A stretch of DNA of 64,000 bases. Source: a bacterium. GTDB lineage: Bacteria; Krumholzibacteriota; Krumholzibacteriia; LZORAL124-64-63. The stretch covers positions 35,327 to 99,326 of the forward strand of contig JAAEQC010000059.1 of assembly GCA_024231905.1 (NCBI GenBank). Reading direction: 5' to 3'. The notes under the pieces are model-generated. The model searched no databases. It saw only the letters and a list, made by a program, of their open reading frames with translations, and had not been told where the DNA came from. Numbering within the stretch: position 1 is the stretch's first letter; each line of letters starts with the position of its first letter. Of the stretch, positions 24,923-34,188 are shown piece after piece. The position numbers were made by a program, and so were the translations under genes.

Positions 24923-27307
24923 TCAGGCGGGCGTCGCCACCTCGCCGGCCTCCGCCCTGTTCTGCGCGATGCGCACGATGCCCGAGACGTCCAGGATCAG
25001 GGCCACGTTGCCGTCCGAAAGGATGGCTCCGCCCGCCACGCCGACGGTGTCCTGGACCGGTTCGCTCAAGCTCTTGATGACGATCTGCTGCTGTCCGACC
25101 AGTTCGTCGACCAGCAGCGCCGCCCGTCGGTTGTCGTCCTCGATGATCATGAGCACGCCCTCGTGGGGCTCGCGGGTCTCGCCGTCGGCGGAGAAGAGCC
25201 TACCCAGGCGGAAGACCGGCACGAGTTCCTCGTTCACCGAAATCATTTCCCCGTCGCCCAGCACCGTCGTGACCTCGCCCGGCTGGGGTCGAATCAGGCG
25301 TACGATGGACAAGGTGGGGATGATGTAGTTCACCCCGGCGAGGCCCACGATCATGCCCTCGATGATGGCCAGTGTCAGAGGCAGGGAGATGCAGAAGGTC
25401 GAGCCCTGGCCGAGTTCGGACTGGATCTCGACCGTACCGCGCAGGGCTTCGATGAAGCGGCGCACCACGTCCATGCCCACGCCGCGCCCGGAGATCTCCG
25501 TGACCTGCTCGGCGGTGGAGAATCCGGGCTTGAAGATGAGGTTGTAGATCTCGCGTTCGCTGAGCACCTCGTTGTCGCGCACGATGCCGCGTTCCCGGGC
25601 CTTGGCGAGGATGCGGTTCTTGTCCAGGCCGCGCCCGTCGTCGCTGATCTCGATGTGGATCCGGCCGCCCTTGTGGTAGGCGTGCAGGTCGACCTGGCCC
25701 GCCTCGGGCTTACCCGCATCTATGCGCTCCTGGGGCGTCTTCTCGATGCCGTGGTCCACGGCGTTGCGGACCATGTGCACCAGGGGGTCGCCGATCTTGT
25801 CGACGACGGCCTTGTCCAGTTCCGTGTCCTCGCCGCTCATGTCGAAGGTGATCTTGCGGCCCGTCTTGGCGGCCAGATCGCGCACGAGCCGGGCCATCTT
25901 CTGGAAGACGGGGCGGATGGGGACCATGCGCAGGGACATGCCGATCTCCTGCAGGTCCCGCGTGATCTTGTCCAGGTGGTCGATGCAGCTCTGCAGATGG
26001 GGCGAGGTCGACGTGTCCAGGTCCGCCGACTGGCTCACCATACTCTCGGCAATGACCAGCTCGCCGATCGTGTCCACCAGATGATCCAGGCGATCGGCAT
26101 CGACCCGTACGGCTTCCTTGAGGCGCGTGATCTTGGATGTGGTGCCAGCGGCAGGAGGTGTCGCTGGAGCGGTCGCCGGTTCCGGCGCAGCCTTTTTGGC
26201 CGGCAGGTTCAGGGGTATGAATCCGGAGGCCGGTTCGTCCGACGCCTTCTCCTGTGCTTTCGGGGGCAGGTTCAAGGGGATGAAGCCGCTGACCCGGTCC
26301 GGTTCGTCCGCCGCTTCGGCAGCGGCCGGGGCTTCCACCACTGCCGGTTCCGGGGCGGCCGCCGTGGTAGCCGCGGGAATCTCGCCTTCGGTCACGGCGA
26401 TGAGTTGGTCCAGCAGGTCGTCGTAGCCGTCGGCCAGCACGAGGGAACTGCCCTGGGTCATGGCCGTCCCCACGTCCTCGATCAGCTGCTTGAGCATGTC
26501 GACGGCGCCGAAGGTCAGGTCGGCGATGGGGCCCTCGACCCGGATGGCCCCCTTGCGCGCCTGGTCGAGCATGGTTTCCGAGCGATGGGCGAAGTCCTGG
26601 ATGTGGCCCAGGTCGAGGAAACCCGCCAGGCCTTTCAGGGTGTGGAAGGCGCGGAAGATGGCGGCCAAGGCTTCGCTGTCGTCAGGGTTGGATTCGAGGG
26701 TGAGCAGATGCTCTTCCGCATCCTCCAGGTGTTCGCCGGCCTCGGAAAGGAACTCGGGCAGCATCTCCGGGTCGCCGTTGAGCGGTCCGAGATCGGGATT
26801 CGTGCGAGGGCGAGCGGGAGACGCGGGAGTCGCCGCCTGGGGCGCCGCCGATTTCGACACGGCGGCGAAGGTCGCAATGATCTCCTCGACTGCGGCCGGG
26901 GCATCGTTCTCGCCGGCCAGATGGCCCACGCGCGCCACGATCCAATCGTGCAGACGCAGCAGGGTCTCCACACAATCGGCGGGGTCGCGGTCCTGCAACA
27001 TGTCCTCGGCCGCGTGGCACACATCCGCCAGGTCGGTGAAGCCCAGCAGGCCGGACTCTCCCTTGAGGGTGTGCAGGAATCTCAGGACACCCGCCATGCA
27101 GTCCTCGCCGCAGGCGTTGTTCTCGAGTTCGAGCAGTTGCTTCTCCGTCTCCAGGAGGCATTCCTTCTGCCGGGTCAAAAACTCGTTGAGGATATCCTCG
27201 TCAAGGAACGGGGAGCCGTCCGTGCCGACGACGGCGCGTTCGAGAATCTTCTCCGCCGTGGCGCCTGAACTGGCGGGCGTCGCGTCGTCGTGCTTCTTCC
27301 TCGGCAT
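24923..27307 (-). CDS. cheA: Chemotaxis histidine kinase CheA with two Hpt domains
   Basis: 794 residues from ATG 27307 (AGGAG 6-7 nt upstream). Two Hpt domains with phosphoacceptor His79 and His222, both in HTLKG contexts, replace the usual single P1. A Pro/Ala-rich linker (about 310-390) holds the motif SGFIPLNLP twice (340-348, 361-369) where a P2 regulator-binding domain would be. Then follow the P3 dimerisation helices, the P4 ATPase domain with an intact N-box (HMVRNAVDHGIEK), G1 (DDGRGL) and G2 (GRGVGMDVV), and a C-terminal CheW-like P5. First gene of the - strand operon, diverging from the first receptor gene. Confidence 0.96.
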   Translation of the reverse strand: MPRKKHDDATPASSGATAEKILERAVVGTDGSPFLDEDILNEFLTRQKECLLETEKQLLELENNACGEDCMAGVLRFLHTLKGESGLLGFTDLADVCHAAEDMLQDRDPADCVETLLRLHDWIVARVGHLAGENDAPAAVEEIIATFAAVSKSAAPQAATPASPARPRTNPDLGPLNGDPEMLPEFLSEAGEHLEDAEEHLLTLESNPDDSEALAAIFRAFHTLKGLAGFLDLGHIQDFAHRSETMLDQARKGAIRVEGPIADLTFGAVDMLKQLIEDVGTAMTQGSSLVLADGYDDLLDQLIAVTEGEIPAATTAAAPEPAVVEAPAAAEAADEPDRVSGFIPLNLPPKAQEKASDEPASGFIPLNLPAKKAAPEPATAPATPPAAGTTSKITRLKEAVRVDADRLDHLVDTIGELVIAESMVSQSADLDTSTSPHLQSCIDHLDKITRDLQEIGMSLRMVPIRPVFQKMARLVRDLAAKTGRKITFDMSGEDTELDKAVVDKIGDPLVHMVRNAVDHGIEKTPQERIDAGKPEAGQVDLHAYHKGGRIHIEISDDGRGLDKNRILAKARERGIVRDNEVLSEREIYNLIFKPGFSTAEQVTEISGRGVGMDVVRRFIEALRGTVEIQSELGQGSTFCISLPLTLAIIEGMIVGLAGVNYIIPTLSIVRLIRPQPGEVTTVLGDGEMISVNEELVPVFRLGRLFSADGETREPHEGVLMIIEDDNRRAALLVDELVGQQQIVIKSLSEPVQDTVGVAGGAILSDGNVALILDVSGIVRIAQNRAEAGEVATPA

Positions 27308-27549
27308 GGTCTCTCCTGCTGTGCGAGCGCGTTGCTGCCCGCGGATTGGAACCATGTGACTACTCGGGATTCCACTTACGTTTCGTCTCGGAACTGGGCG
27401 CCTTGAGGCGTAATAAGATTCTTTAAAAACGCACCCCCTGTTCGCCGTGGAGGAAGTAAATATATCTTTAATAATCACTGATCCAGCCGATATTCTTGCC
27501 CTCGGCCCGAGATGGGGGCGACTAACTTCACATTTTGGGAGGATGCTAG
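27308..27549. promoter_or_regulatory. Divergent cheA/receptor promoter region
   Basis: 242 nt between cheA (-) and the first receptor (+). On the + strand, TTTAATAA at 27467-27474, an 11-nt spacer and GCCGATAT at 27486-27493 resemble a sigma-28 promoter; the -10 half matches GCCGATAA in 7 of 8 positions, the -35 half only weakly. GGGAGG at 27538-27543 is the receptor ribosome binding site. The cheA promoter was not identified. Confidence 0.4.
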
Positions 27550-29196
27550 ATGAATTGGTCAAAAACCAAGCTCAAGACCCGCTTGGTCGTCACGGGAGTA
27601 ACGTTGACACTGATACCGTTGCTGATTCTTTCCATCCTGGTCGTTAATCAGGAAAAGCGCATGGAGAGAGCCGCCGCCGACGCCTGCCAAGATCTGGCCG
27701 TCGCCGACCTGGACCACACGGCCCAGAGTGTCTACGCCATGTGCCGCAATCTCGACAATCTGCAGCAGGAGTTTGCGGCCAAGGAACAATCCGTACCCGC
27801 AAAGGGGATGGAGGACTTGAGAGAGTCCATCATAGCGACCGAGGTGGGCGAGAGCGGGTACGTTTTCGTCTTGGATAGCGACGGAACGTACCTCGTGAGC
27901 GACGGCGGGACGCGCGACGGCGATAGCGTCTGGAGCACCAAGGACGACGATGGGAATCTCTTCATCCAGGAGTTGTGCCGGATGGGCAAGGGCCTGCGGT
28001 CCGGAGACGTCGGCGAGCTGCGGTACGCCTGGCGGAATCCCGGCGATACGCAGGCGCGGACGAAGATCGCCCGTGTTGTGTACTACAAACCCTGGGATTG
28101 GATCATCGGCGTCAGTTCGTACATGGACGAGTTCGCGGCGGCCGAGAGAGACGTGGCGGCCATCAGCCGCCAGAACATGCTGATGCTGGGAATTATCGGG
28201 CTCGTGGCGGCCATCCTGGCCATCGGCGTGTGGTGGTTGCTGGCCAGCGGTATCGCCAAGAAGATCGGTACCATAACCATGGGCCTCGACACGGCGGCGG
28301 TCCAGGTGGCCTCGGCCTCCGATCAGATCGCTCAGACCAGTCAGCAGACCGCCGAATCGACCAGCGAACAGGCGGCGGGACTTCAGGAGCTCACCGCCAA
28401 CCTCCAGGAGATCTCGGGCGTGATCGAACAGGCGGCTTCGAATGCTTCCCGGACCAACGAGATGACCGACGACAGTGAGGCTTCGGCCAAGCGAGGCGTC
28501 GAGTCCTTGTCGCGCATGCAGACAGCCATCGCGGACATCAAGGAATCGAGCAACGAGACGGCCAAGATCCTCAAGACCATCGACGAGATCGCCTTCCAGA
28601 CCAACCTGCTGGCCTTGAACGCCGCCGTGGAAGCGGCCCGGGCCGGGGACGCGGGGAAGGGTTTCGCTGTGGTGGCCGAGGAGGTGCGGAACCTGGCCCA
28701 GCGTTCGGCCGAGGCGGCCAAGAACACGGCCGCTCTCATCGAGACGTCACAGGCGAACGCAGAGAACGGCGTGAAGGTGACCGAGGAAGTAGGGGAGATC
28801 TTCAGCAGCATCGCCGAAAGCATCGGCGAGGTTTCCGGGCTCGTGAACGAGGTTGCGGTCTCAAGCAACGAGCAATCCCGGAACTTCGGCCAGATCAACG
28901 CTACTATGTCCCAGATGGACACAGTGACCCAGTCCAACGCCGCGAGCGCCGAGGAGTCGGCGGCTTCGTCCGAGGAATTGAGCGGACAGGCCAGCGAGTT
29001 GCAGGACATGGTGGCGGAGCTGTTTGAGATCGTCAACGGAGCCGGGTCGCGCCAACCGCATCACCGTTCGGCCCGGATTCCGGCGGGCCCGGCCAGGGTC
29101 GCCGGCAAGCCGTCGGGTTTCGTACCGGATCCGGTAGACATCGATCCGGGCGAGGACTTCTCTCAGGACTTCGAGACGGATCTCATCGAGATGTAG
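27550..29196 (+). CDS. Cache-domain methyl-accepting chemotaxis protein 1, HAMP-less
   Basis: 548 residues. Transmembrane segment about 13-33, periplasmic single Cache domain about 35-200 ([19 protein letters not shown] and [20 protein letters not shown] are typical), second transmembrane segment about 212-234. A signalling coiled coil follows directly, without a recognisable HAMP domain. The hairpin tip is [20 protein letters not shown] and the region after it is strongly conserved. The tail is a Pro-rich linker ending in an acidic [13 protein letters not shown], not the NWETF-type CheR/CheB docking pentapeptide. Divergent from cheA and probably its main receptor; ligand unknown. Confidence 0.95.
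   Translation: MNWSKTKLKTRLVVTGVTLTLIPLLILSILVVNQEKRMERAAADACQDLAVADLDHTAQSVYAMCRNLDNLQQEFAAKEQSVPAKGMEDLRESIIATEVGESGYVFVLDSDGTYLVSDGGTRDGDSVWSTKDDDGNLFIQELCRMGKGLRSGDVGELRYAWRNPGDTQARTKIARVVYYKPWDWIIGVSSYMDEFAAAERDVAAISRQNMLMLGIIGLVAAILAIGVWWLLASGIAKKIGTITMGLDTAAVQVASASDQIAQTSQQTAESTSEQAAGLQELTANLQEISGVIEQAASNASRTNEMTDDSEASAKRGVESLSRMQTAIADIKESSNETAKILKTIDEIAFQTNLLALNAAVEAARAGDAGKGFAVVAEEVRNLAQRSAEAAKNTAALIETSQANAENGVKVTEEVGEIFSSIAESIGEVSGLVNEVAVSSNEQSRNFGQINATMSQMDTVTQSNAASAEESAASSEELSGQASELQDMVAELFEIVNGAGSRQPHHRSARIPAGPARVAGKPSGFVPDPVDIDPGEDFSQDFETDLIEM
28530..28790 (+). repeat. Near-identical DNA block in receptor 1, copy 1 of 2
   Basis: This part of the first receptor gene and positions 30450-30710 of the second are almost identical at DNA level, including third codon positions. 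One stretch of more than 50 nt within 28730-28785 has no difference from 30650-30705. The two copies are offset by 1920 nt. The block covers the signalling tip where CheA and CheW bind. Confidence 0.8.
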
Positions 29197-29203
29197 TCGC
29201 AGG

Positions 29204-29249
29204 GCGGCGCGGATGGTGGGTCGCCTCCCGACGGGGGGGCGATCCGCCG
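29204..29249 (+). terminator. Hairpin after first receptor gene
   Basis: Nested stem: outer GCGGAT (29209-29214) with ATCCGC (29242-29247), and inner TCGCCTCCC (29221-29229) with a G-rich partner ending at 29242 (one wobble). TTTCG follows. It starts a few bases after the receptor stop and is a plausible transcript end. Confidence 0.5.
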
Positions 29250-29468
29250 TTTCGTCGGTGAGCCGTACCCCGGGGGGAGGGTTCGGGATCGACTCGGCCC
29301 AGCGGCGATCCGGATGATATAAGTGAAACGCGTATAATGGACATCGGCAATACCGCTAAAAAATGATAAGTAAAACTCAAGTCGACGAGTGTCCAGTCGA
29401 GTCCATAAGAGATGCCGCAGGCACATACTTTTCCTCAACCAACGCTCGCCTGGTCGGGAGGATCCCGA
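29250..29468 (+). promoter_or_regulatory. Intergenic region before second receptor
   Basis: About 220 nt, AT-rich at 29310-29400. It contains a perfect TATAAT at 29333-29338, but no good -35 hexamer 16-18 nt upstream (CCGGAT lies there). No sigma-28-like GCCGATAA was seen. GGGAGG at 29457-29462 precedes the ATG at 29469 by 6 nt. Confidence 0.35.
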
Positions 29469-31130
29469 ATGAATTGGTCAAAGATCAAACTCAAGACTCG
29501 CTTAGTCATTACGGGGGCAATGCTGACGATCATACCCTTGATGGCTCTGTCGGTCTTCGTCGTCATGCAGGAACACCGCATGGAGGATGCAGCGGCGGAG
29601 GCCTGCCAGGATCTGGCTCTGGCCGACTTGGATCATACGGCCAAGGGCATCTACTCCCTGTGCGCCACTCTGGACACCATGCAGGAATCGTTCGAGGCGC
29701 AGAATCTGCCGGTTCCTCCCGAGGGCATGGCGGAGTTGCGCGCGGCGGTCATGAACACCGAAGTGGGGCGGACCGGCTACGTGTACGTCCTGGACAGCCG
29801 GGGCAACTACGTGATCAGCAAGGGCGGCAAGCGCGACGGTGAGAACATCTGGAACGCCAAGGACGCCACGGGCCGCCACTTCATCCGCGACATCTGTCGC
29901 AAGGGCGCGGCCCTGCGGCCCGGCGAGATCGGCGAGGACCGCTATCCCTGGAAAAACGAGGGTGACGACGAGGCGCGGATCAAGATCGCCCGCATCATCT
30001 ATTACGAGCCCTGGGACTGGGTCATCGGTGTCGGTTCGTACATGGAAGAGTTCGAGGCGGCCGAACGCAACGTGGCAGCCATCAGCCGTGAGAACGTGAT
30101 CACGTTGGCCATCAGTGCCTGCGCTGCGGCTTTCCTGGCCATCGGCATCTGGTGGCTGCTGGCCAGTGGCATCGCCCGCACGATCGGCAGCGTCACCCTG
30201 AATCTCGACACGGCGGCGATCCAGGTGTCCTCGGCCGCCGACCAGATCGCCCAGACGAGTCAGCAGACCGCCGAATCCGCCAGCGAGCAGGCGGCGGGAC
30301 TGGAGGAGCTCACGGCCAACCTCCAGGAGATCTCGGGCGTGATCGAGCAGAACGCCACGAGCGCTTCGCGGACCAACGAGATGACCGACGAGAGCGAGTC
30401 GTCGGCCAAGCAGGGTGTCACGTCCCTGACGCGCATGCAAACGGCCATCTCCGACATCAAGGAATCGAGCAACGAGACGGCCAAGATCCTCAAGACCATC
30501 GACGAGATCGCCTTCCAGACCAATCTGCTGGCCCTGAATGCGGCGGTGGAGGCGGCCCGGGCCGGCGACGCGGGGAAGGGCTTCGCCGTGGTGGCCGAGG
30601 AAGTGCGGAACCTGGCCCAGCGTTCGGCCGAGGCGGCCAAGAACACGGCTGCTCTCATCGAGACGTCACAGGCGAACGCAGAGAACGGCGTGAAGGTGAC
30701 CGAGGAGGTCGAGAAGATCTTCGGCAACATCGTCGAAAGCGTGGGGGAGGTTTCGAAACTCGTCCACGAGGTGACGGTGTCCAGCAACGAACAGTCCCGG
30801 AACTTCGACCAGATCAATTCGACCATGTCCCAGATGGACACGGTCACCCAGTCCAACGCGGCGAGCGCCGAGGAATCGGCTGCCTCGTCGGAGGAGCTGA
30901 GCGGCCAGGCGAACGAACTGCAGGACATGGTCGCGGAGCTGTACGAGATCGTCAACGGAGCCGGGTCGCGGCAGGCCCACGGTCATACCTCGACGTGCTC
31001 GACCGCCGGACGATCCGGACCGGCCGCGAGGGCCGTTACATCGCACGGATCGTCGGCGGGGACTCCGCCGGAATTCGACATGAATGAGGATTTCGCGTTG
31101 GACAACGACACGGAACTCATCAAGATGTAG
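29469..31130 (+). CDS. Cache-domain methyl-accepting chemotaxis protein 2, HAMP-less
   Basis: 553 residues from ATG 29469. Same layout as the preceding receptor: TM about 13-33, Cache domain with [19 protein letters not shown] and [20 protein letters not shown], second TM about 212-234, no HAMP, then a nearly identical signalling hairpin. The Cache domains differ much more than the cytoplasmic parts, so the pair probably detect different ligands through the same output. It ends in a Pro/Ala/Ser linker and [13 protein letters not shown], matching the acidic tail of receptor 1. Clearly a tandem duplication. Confidence 0.95.
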   Translation: MNWSKIKLKTRLVITGAMLTIIPLMALSVFVVMQEHRMEDAAAEACQDLALADLDHTAKGIYSLCATLDTMQESFEAQNLPVPPEGMAELRAAVMNTEVGRTGYVYVLDSRGNYVISKGGKRDGENIWNAKDATGRHFIRDICRKGAALRPGEIGEDRYPWKNEGDDEARIKIARIIYYEPWDWVIGVGSYMEEFEAAERNVAAISRENVITLAISACAAAFLAIGIWWLLASGIARTIGSVTLNLDTAAIQVSSAADQIAQTSQQTAESASEQAAGLEELTANLQEISGVIEQNATSASRTNEMTDESESSAKQGVTSLTRMQTAISDIKESSNETAKILKTIDEIAFQTNLLALNAAVEAARAGDAGKGFAVVAEEVRNLAQRSAEAAKNTAALIETSQANAENGVKVTEEVEKIFGNIVESVGEVSKLVHEVTVSSNEQSRNFDQINSTMSQMDTVTQSNAASAEESAASSEELSGQANELQDMVAELYEIVNGAGSRQAHGHTSTCSTAGRSGPAARAVTSHGSSAGTPPEFDMNEDFALDNDTELIKM

Positions 31131-31131
31131 C

Positions 31132-31557
31132 TCAGGACAGGACCATGGAGCGGATCGCCTCCGGCAAGGGGGCGATCCGTCGCTTTTCGTAGTCGTAAGA
31201 CACCATGCCTGTTTCCACCAGGGCCACCAGCGTCCCGTCCGCCGGCCGGGTCAGGCGGTGGGCCAGCCGGAAGCCCGCCCGCGCCGGTTCGACCAGGGCC
31301 ACCTCGCAGCGCAGGACGTCTCCGGCGAAGGCCTCGGCCCGGTACATCAGGGCCGCGTCGCCGAGAATGAGACCGACTCCCGCACAGTCCAGTTCGCTCC
31401 AGCCGTGGGATGCCAGGAAGGCCACCCGCGCCTCGTGGACCAGGGCGAGCAGGCGGTCGTTGCCCAAGTGGCCGCCGTAATTGAGGTCCGTAGTGCGGAC
31501 CACGAGCTCGGTGGCGAAGGGATAGGCGGCGAGGGGCTCGAGCTGGACGCGCGGCAT
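31132..31557 (-). CDS. Hot-dog-fold acyl-CoA thioesterase (YbgC/4HBT-like)
   Basis: 141 residues, the usual length for a single hot-dog domain. The catalytic-helix pattern is VRTTDLNYGGHLGNDRLLALVHEARVAFL, comparable to the D-x-N/D...GH-NN block of the 4-hydroxybenzoyl-CoA thioesterase family; the strands FRLAHRLTRPADGTLVALVETGMV complete the fold. It should hydrolyse a short or aromatic acyl-CoA thioester in the cytoplasm; substrate unknown. GGGAG lies 6 nt before the ATG. Its 3' end is convergent with receptor 2 and contains that gene's terminator hairpin. Confidence 0.85.
   Translation of the reverse strand: MPRVQLEPLAAYPFATELVVRTTDLNYGGHLGNDRLLALVHEARVAFLASHGWSELDCAGVGLILGDAALMYRAEAFAGDVLRCEVALVEPARAGFRLAHRLTRPADGTLVALVETGMVSYDYEKRRIAPLPEAIRSMVLS
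31151..31190 (+). terminator. Terminator of receptor 2, inside the end of the thioesterase gene
   Basis: Perfect 9-bp stem CGGATCGCC (31151-31159) / GGCGATCCG (31171-31179), followed by TCGCTTTTCG. It lies 20 nt after the receptor stop, within the C-terminal codons of the convergent thioesterase gene. Confidence 0.65.
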
Positions 31558-31682
31558 GGTTCACTCCCGGCCAAGGGGCTTCAAGGCGAAAGGCGACACT
31601 AGCAGACTGGACGGATGCCGTCCCGTACGGTATGATGATCCTAATGTGTTGATACCTGTAAGCCACTGATCACAATGGATAT

Positions 31683-32522
31683 ATGATGCACATGGATCCT
31701 CGCCTGGCCATGGTCGGCCTTGGGGCTAAACGATGCTCGCACCGCTTGGCCGTGCCGGCGCTGCTGGCTCTCGTCGTCGGTATCGTCGCCTGCAGCGAAC
31801 CATTCATTCCGCCGGACAACGGCGACCCGCCCGTGGTCAAACTCCATGCCCGCTATCTGGACTTCCAGGTCGAGGGCTACACGTACACCTATTTCTCGTG
31901 CGATCCGGCCGGTTGCAGCGACGACCGCACGAACCGCGCCGACCTCCAGCTACGCTGGGACTTCGAGGCTGACGGCGTGTGGGACACGGAATTCGAACCC
32001 CTGGCGTTCATGCGGAGCTTCCTGCCCCTGCCCCTACCGCTGCCGGATTCCGTATGGCGCATCCGCTGCGAGGCCATGGACGGGGACGGATTGACCAGCG
32101 TCGGCGTGGACACGGTGAGGATGCCCGTCACGACGCCCCGTGCGCCGGACCTCGTGGCCAGGCGGGCCGTCGTCGACACCGTCCGAGGGGGCTGGACCAC
32201 CACGGACACGGTCCGGGCCGGTCAGCCCTTCCATGTGCTCCTGTCGAACATCCGTTGGTTTCCGGAGCCCGATCTCAGCCGCTGGTTCACCTCGGAGTTG
32301 TTGATCGACGGCGAGCGGGCCCTGACCTGGACGCTGCCCATGGATCACAACATCCACTGGGGGCACGAGGGCTTCGTAGCATCCGAATACTACGGGCAGG
32401 CCACCAGCATCGCGGAACCGGGGACGCACACCCTCACGGTCGTCCTGGACACGGGAGACGACCTCGCCGAGACCGACGAGACCAACAACAGTTTCGATCG
32501 GGAGCTGGTGGTCATTCCCTAG
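31683..32522 (+). CDS. Lipoprotein with PKD-like and CARDB-like regions
   Basis: 279 residues. A hydrophobic N-terminal stretch ends in VVGIVAC-S, a lipobox-like signal with Cys37, so the protein is probably lipid-anchored. The first part of the mature chain includes LQLRWDFEADGVWDTEFE and RCEAMDGDGL, reminiscent of PKD domains. The C-terminal third (PDLVARRAVVDT through EPGTHTLTVVLDTGDDLAETDETNNSF) is typical of the CARDB adhesion module. No Shine-Dalgarno is clear, so the start (31683 or 31692) is uncertain. Role unknown; surface or periplasmic binding likely. Confidence 0.65.
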   Translation: MMHMDPRLAMVGLGAKRCSHRLAVPALLALVVGIVACSEPFIPPDNGDPPVVKLHARYLDFQVEGYTYTYFSCDPAGCSDDRTNRADLQLRWDFEADGVWDTEFEPLAFMRSFLPLPLPLPDSVWRIRCEAMDGDGLTSVGVDTVRMPVTTPRAPDLVARRAVVDTVRGGWTTTDTVRAGQPFHVLLSNIRWFPEPDLSRWFTSELLIDGERALTWTLPMDHNIHWGHEGFVASEYYGQATSIAEPGTHTLTVVLDTGDDLAETDETNNSFDRELVVIP

Positions 32523-32786
32523 GATGGCGACGATGCCCGCTGGACGCGAGTCACGGCTTGCCGTATGTTCAGTCAAGGGGCGCGTGAGGCTATAACTCAC
32601 GAAACATCAAGAGCTTTCGATTCCGGAAGCTTTCTCACCAGTCACGACGACCCCACGATGCACGATCGCGTGCCGGTCCCTTCCGCGTCCGCGATCACCA
32701 TGGTTGCCGGGGGTTCCCGAAGCCGCGCCCGAACCTGCACCGAAGGTGGGGCGGAAGGGCTCCCGGCACCGTATTTCCGGGCCGAT
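32523..32786. other. Intergenic region between convergent genes
   Basis: 264 nt between the lipoprotein (+) and nucleoside transporter (-) stops. It contains small stem-loops (GTGAG-GCTATAA-CTCAC at about 32584-32600 and AGCTT...AAGCT near 32615-32635), but no T-run terminator, tRNA or coding frame that I can support. Confidence 0.3.
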
Positions 32787-34064
32787 TCAACCCACCAACA
32801 CCCCCGCGATCGTCGCCGTCAACCACGAGGCCAACGCCCCGCCGAACATGGCCTTCAGTCCCAGGGCCGCCACATCCGCCCGGCGTTCCGGCGCCACGGC
32901 TCCGATGCCGCCGATCTGGATGGCGATGGACGAGAAGTTGGCGAAGCCGCACAGCGCATAGGTGCCGATGACCACGCTCCGTTCGGACAACGCCCCGCTC
33001 CCGGCAGCGCTCATGAGCTCGATGTAGCCCACGAACTCGTTGACCGCGATCTTGGTGCCCAGCAGGTTCCCGAAGACCATGGCCTCGCTCCAGGGCACGC
33101 CCATGACCCAGGCGATGGGTGAGAAGATCCAGCCGAAGATCTGCTGCAGGGACAGTCCCAGGAAGCCCAGTCCGTAGTTCACCATGGCCACCAGGGCGAT
33201 GAAGGCCAGCAGCATGGCGCCGATGTTCGCGGCCAGCTTCAGGCCGACCCCCGCGCCGCCGGCGGCGGCGTCCAGCAGGTTGGCGTACTCCTTCTGCACG
33301 TGCAGGGAGACCGCGCCGCGGGTGGGCGACTCGTCCTTCTCCGGGAACATGATCTTGGCCACCACCAGGGCCGCAGGCGCCGACATGACGCTGGCCGAGA
33401 GCAGGTGCCCCGGGTCCACGCCGAAACGCACGTAGGCCGCCATCACCCCGCCGGCCACGGTGGCGAAGCCGCCCACCATGATGGCCATGAGTTCGCTCTG
33501 GGTCATGGTCGGCAGGTAAGGACGCACCACCAGGGGCGCCTCGGTCTGGCCCACGAAGACGTTGGCGGCGCAGGAGAAGCTTTCGCTGCCGCTGGTGCCC
33601 ATGGTCTTGCGCATGATCCAGGCCATGCCGCGGATGATCCACTGCATGACGCCCAGGTGGTAGAGCAGGGCCATGAGGCTGGAGAAGAAGATCACCGTGG
33701 GCAGGATGTGGATGACGAAGATCGTGCCCATGGGGGCGAGTTGGCCGGTGACCGAATTGGTGACCTGCACGTAGCCCTGTTCGGGGTTGACGTGGGCCAC
33801 CAGGTCCGCGCTGGCCCGGTAGAGGTTGCCCCACATGAACTCGGCGCCGGCGTCGGTGAAGGCCAACAGCCGGGTCACGAAGGTCCGCGCGCCGCCGAAA
33901 ACGGCCTGTCCCCAGGGCGTTCGCAGCAGGATCACCGCCAGGCTGAGTTGGAGGCCTATACCCCACAGGGTCACCCGCCAGGGGAAACTCCGGCGGTCGT
34001 TGCTCAGGGCCCAAGCTATCGCCAGCAGTACGACGATGCCCAGCAGGGAGATGAGATTCTGCAA
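32787..34064 (-). CDS. nupC: Concentrative nucleoside transporter (NupC/CNT family)
   Basis: 425 residues when started at the TTG at 34064, which has GGAGG 7 nt upstream; the longer frame to 34265 would run through the divergent promoter and udk. The family signatures are present: SVTGQLAPMGTIFVIHILP, GTSGSESFSCAANVFVGQTEAPLVVRPYL (inside it the EAPL substrate motif), NLLGTKIAVNEFVGY and GFANFSSIAIQIGGIGA. About ten membrane segments. It imports nucleosides with H+ or Na+. Divergent from udk-hpt-guaB, forming a nucleoside uptake and salvage locus. Confidence 0.92.
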   Translation of the reverse strand: MQNLISLLGIVVLLAIAWALSNDRRSFPWRVTLWGIGLQLSLAVILLRTPWGQAVFGGARTFVTRLLAFTDAGAEFMWGNLYRASADLVAHVNPEQGYVQVTNSVTGQLAPMGTIFVIHILPTVIFFSSLMALLYHLGVMQWIIRGMAWIMRKTMGTSGSESFSCAANVFVGQTEAPLVVRPYLPTMTQSELMAIMVGGFATVAGGVMAAYVRFGVDPGHLLSASVMSAPAALVVAKIMFPEKDESPTRGAVSLHVQKEYANLLDAAAGGAGVGLKLAANIGAMLLAFIALVAMVNYGLGFLGLSLQQIFGWIFSPIAWVMGVPWSEAMVFGNLLGTKIAVNEFVGYIELMSAAGSGALSERSVVIGTYALCGFANFSSIAIQIGGIGAVAPERRADVAALGLKAMFGGALASWLTATIAGVLVG

Positions 34065-34106
34065 GGAGCGGCCTCCGGAAGGGGTGCGCGCGGTTTCGGA
34101 TTGGTC

Positions 34107-34135
34107 ATTATGGGCGTGGGGGACGGTGCGGTAAA
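34107..34135 (-). promoter_or_regulatory. Sigma-70-type promoter of the nucleoside transporter
   Basis: On the - strand TTTACC (34135-34130), 17-nt spacer and CATAAT (34112-34107). Four and five of six matches to consensus. It is 43 nt before the TTG start. Confidence 0.55.
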
Positions 34136-34153
34136 CCCGGAATCGCGGCGAAA

Positions 34154-34182
34154 TTGACAGTTCCGGGGCCGCCGGGTATCTT
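34154..34182 (+). promoter_or_regulatory. Sigma-70-type promoter of udk, likely leaderless
   Basis: TTGACA (34154-34159, consensus), exactly 17 nt, TATCTT (34177-34182). The expected transcription start falls on or next to the udk ATG at 34189, and no Shine-Dalgarno precedes that ATG, so the mRNA probably has no leader. Confidence 0.65.
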
Positions 34183-34188
34183 ACGGCC

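Noticed and set aside
32575..32655. A tRNA-like stretch with several stems and TTCGATTCC
   Set aside because: The stems do not form a cloverleaf with 7-bp acceptor and proper D and T arms; no CCA end is visible.
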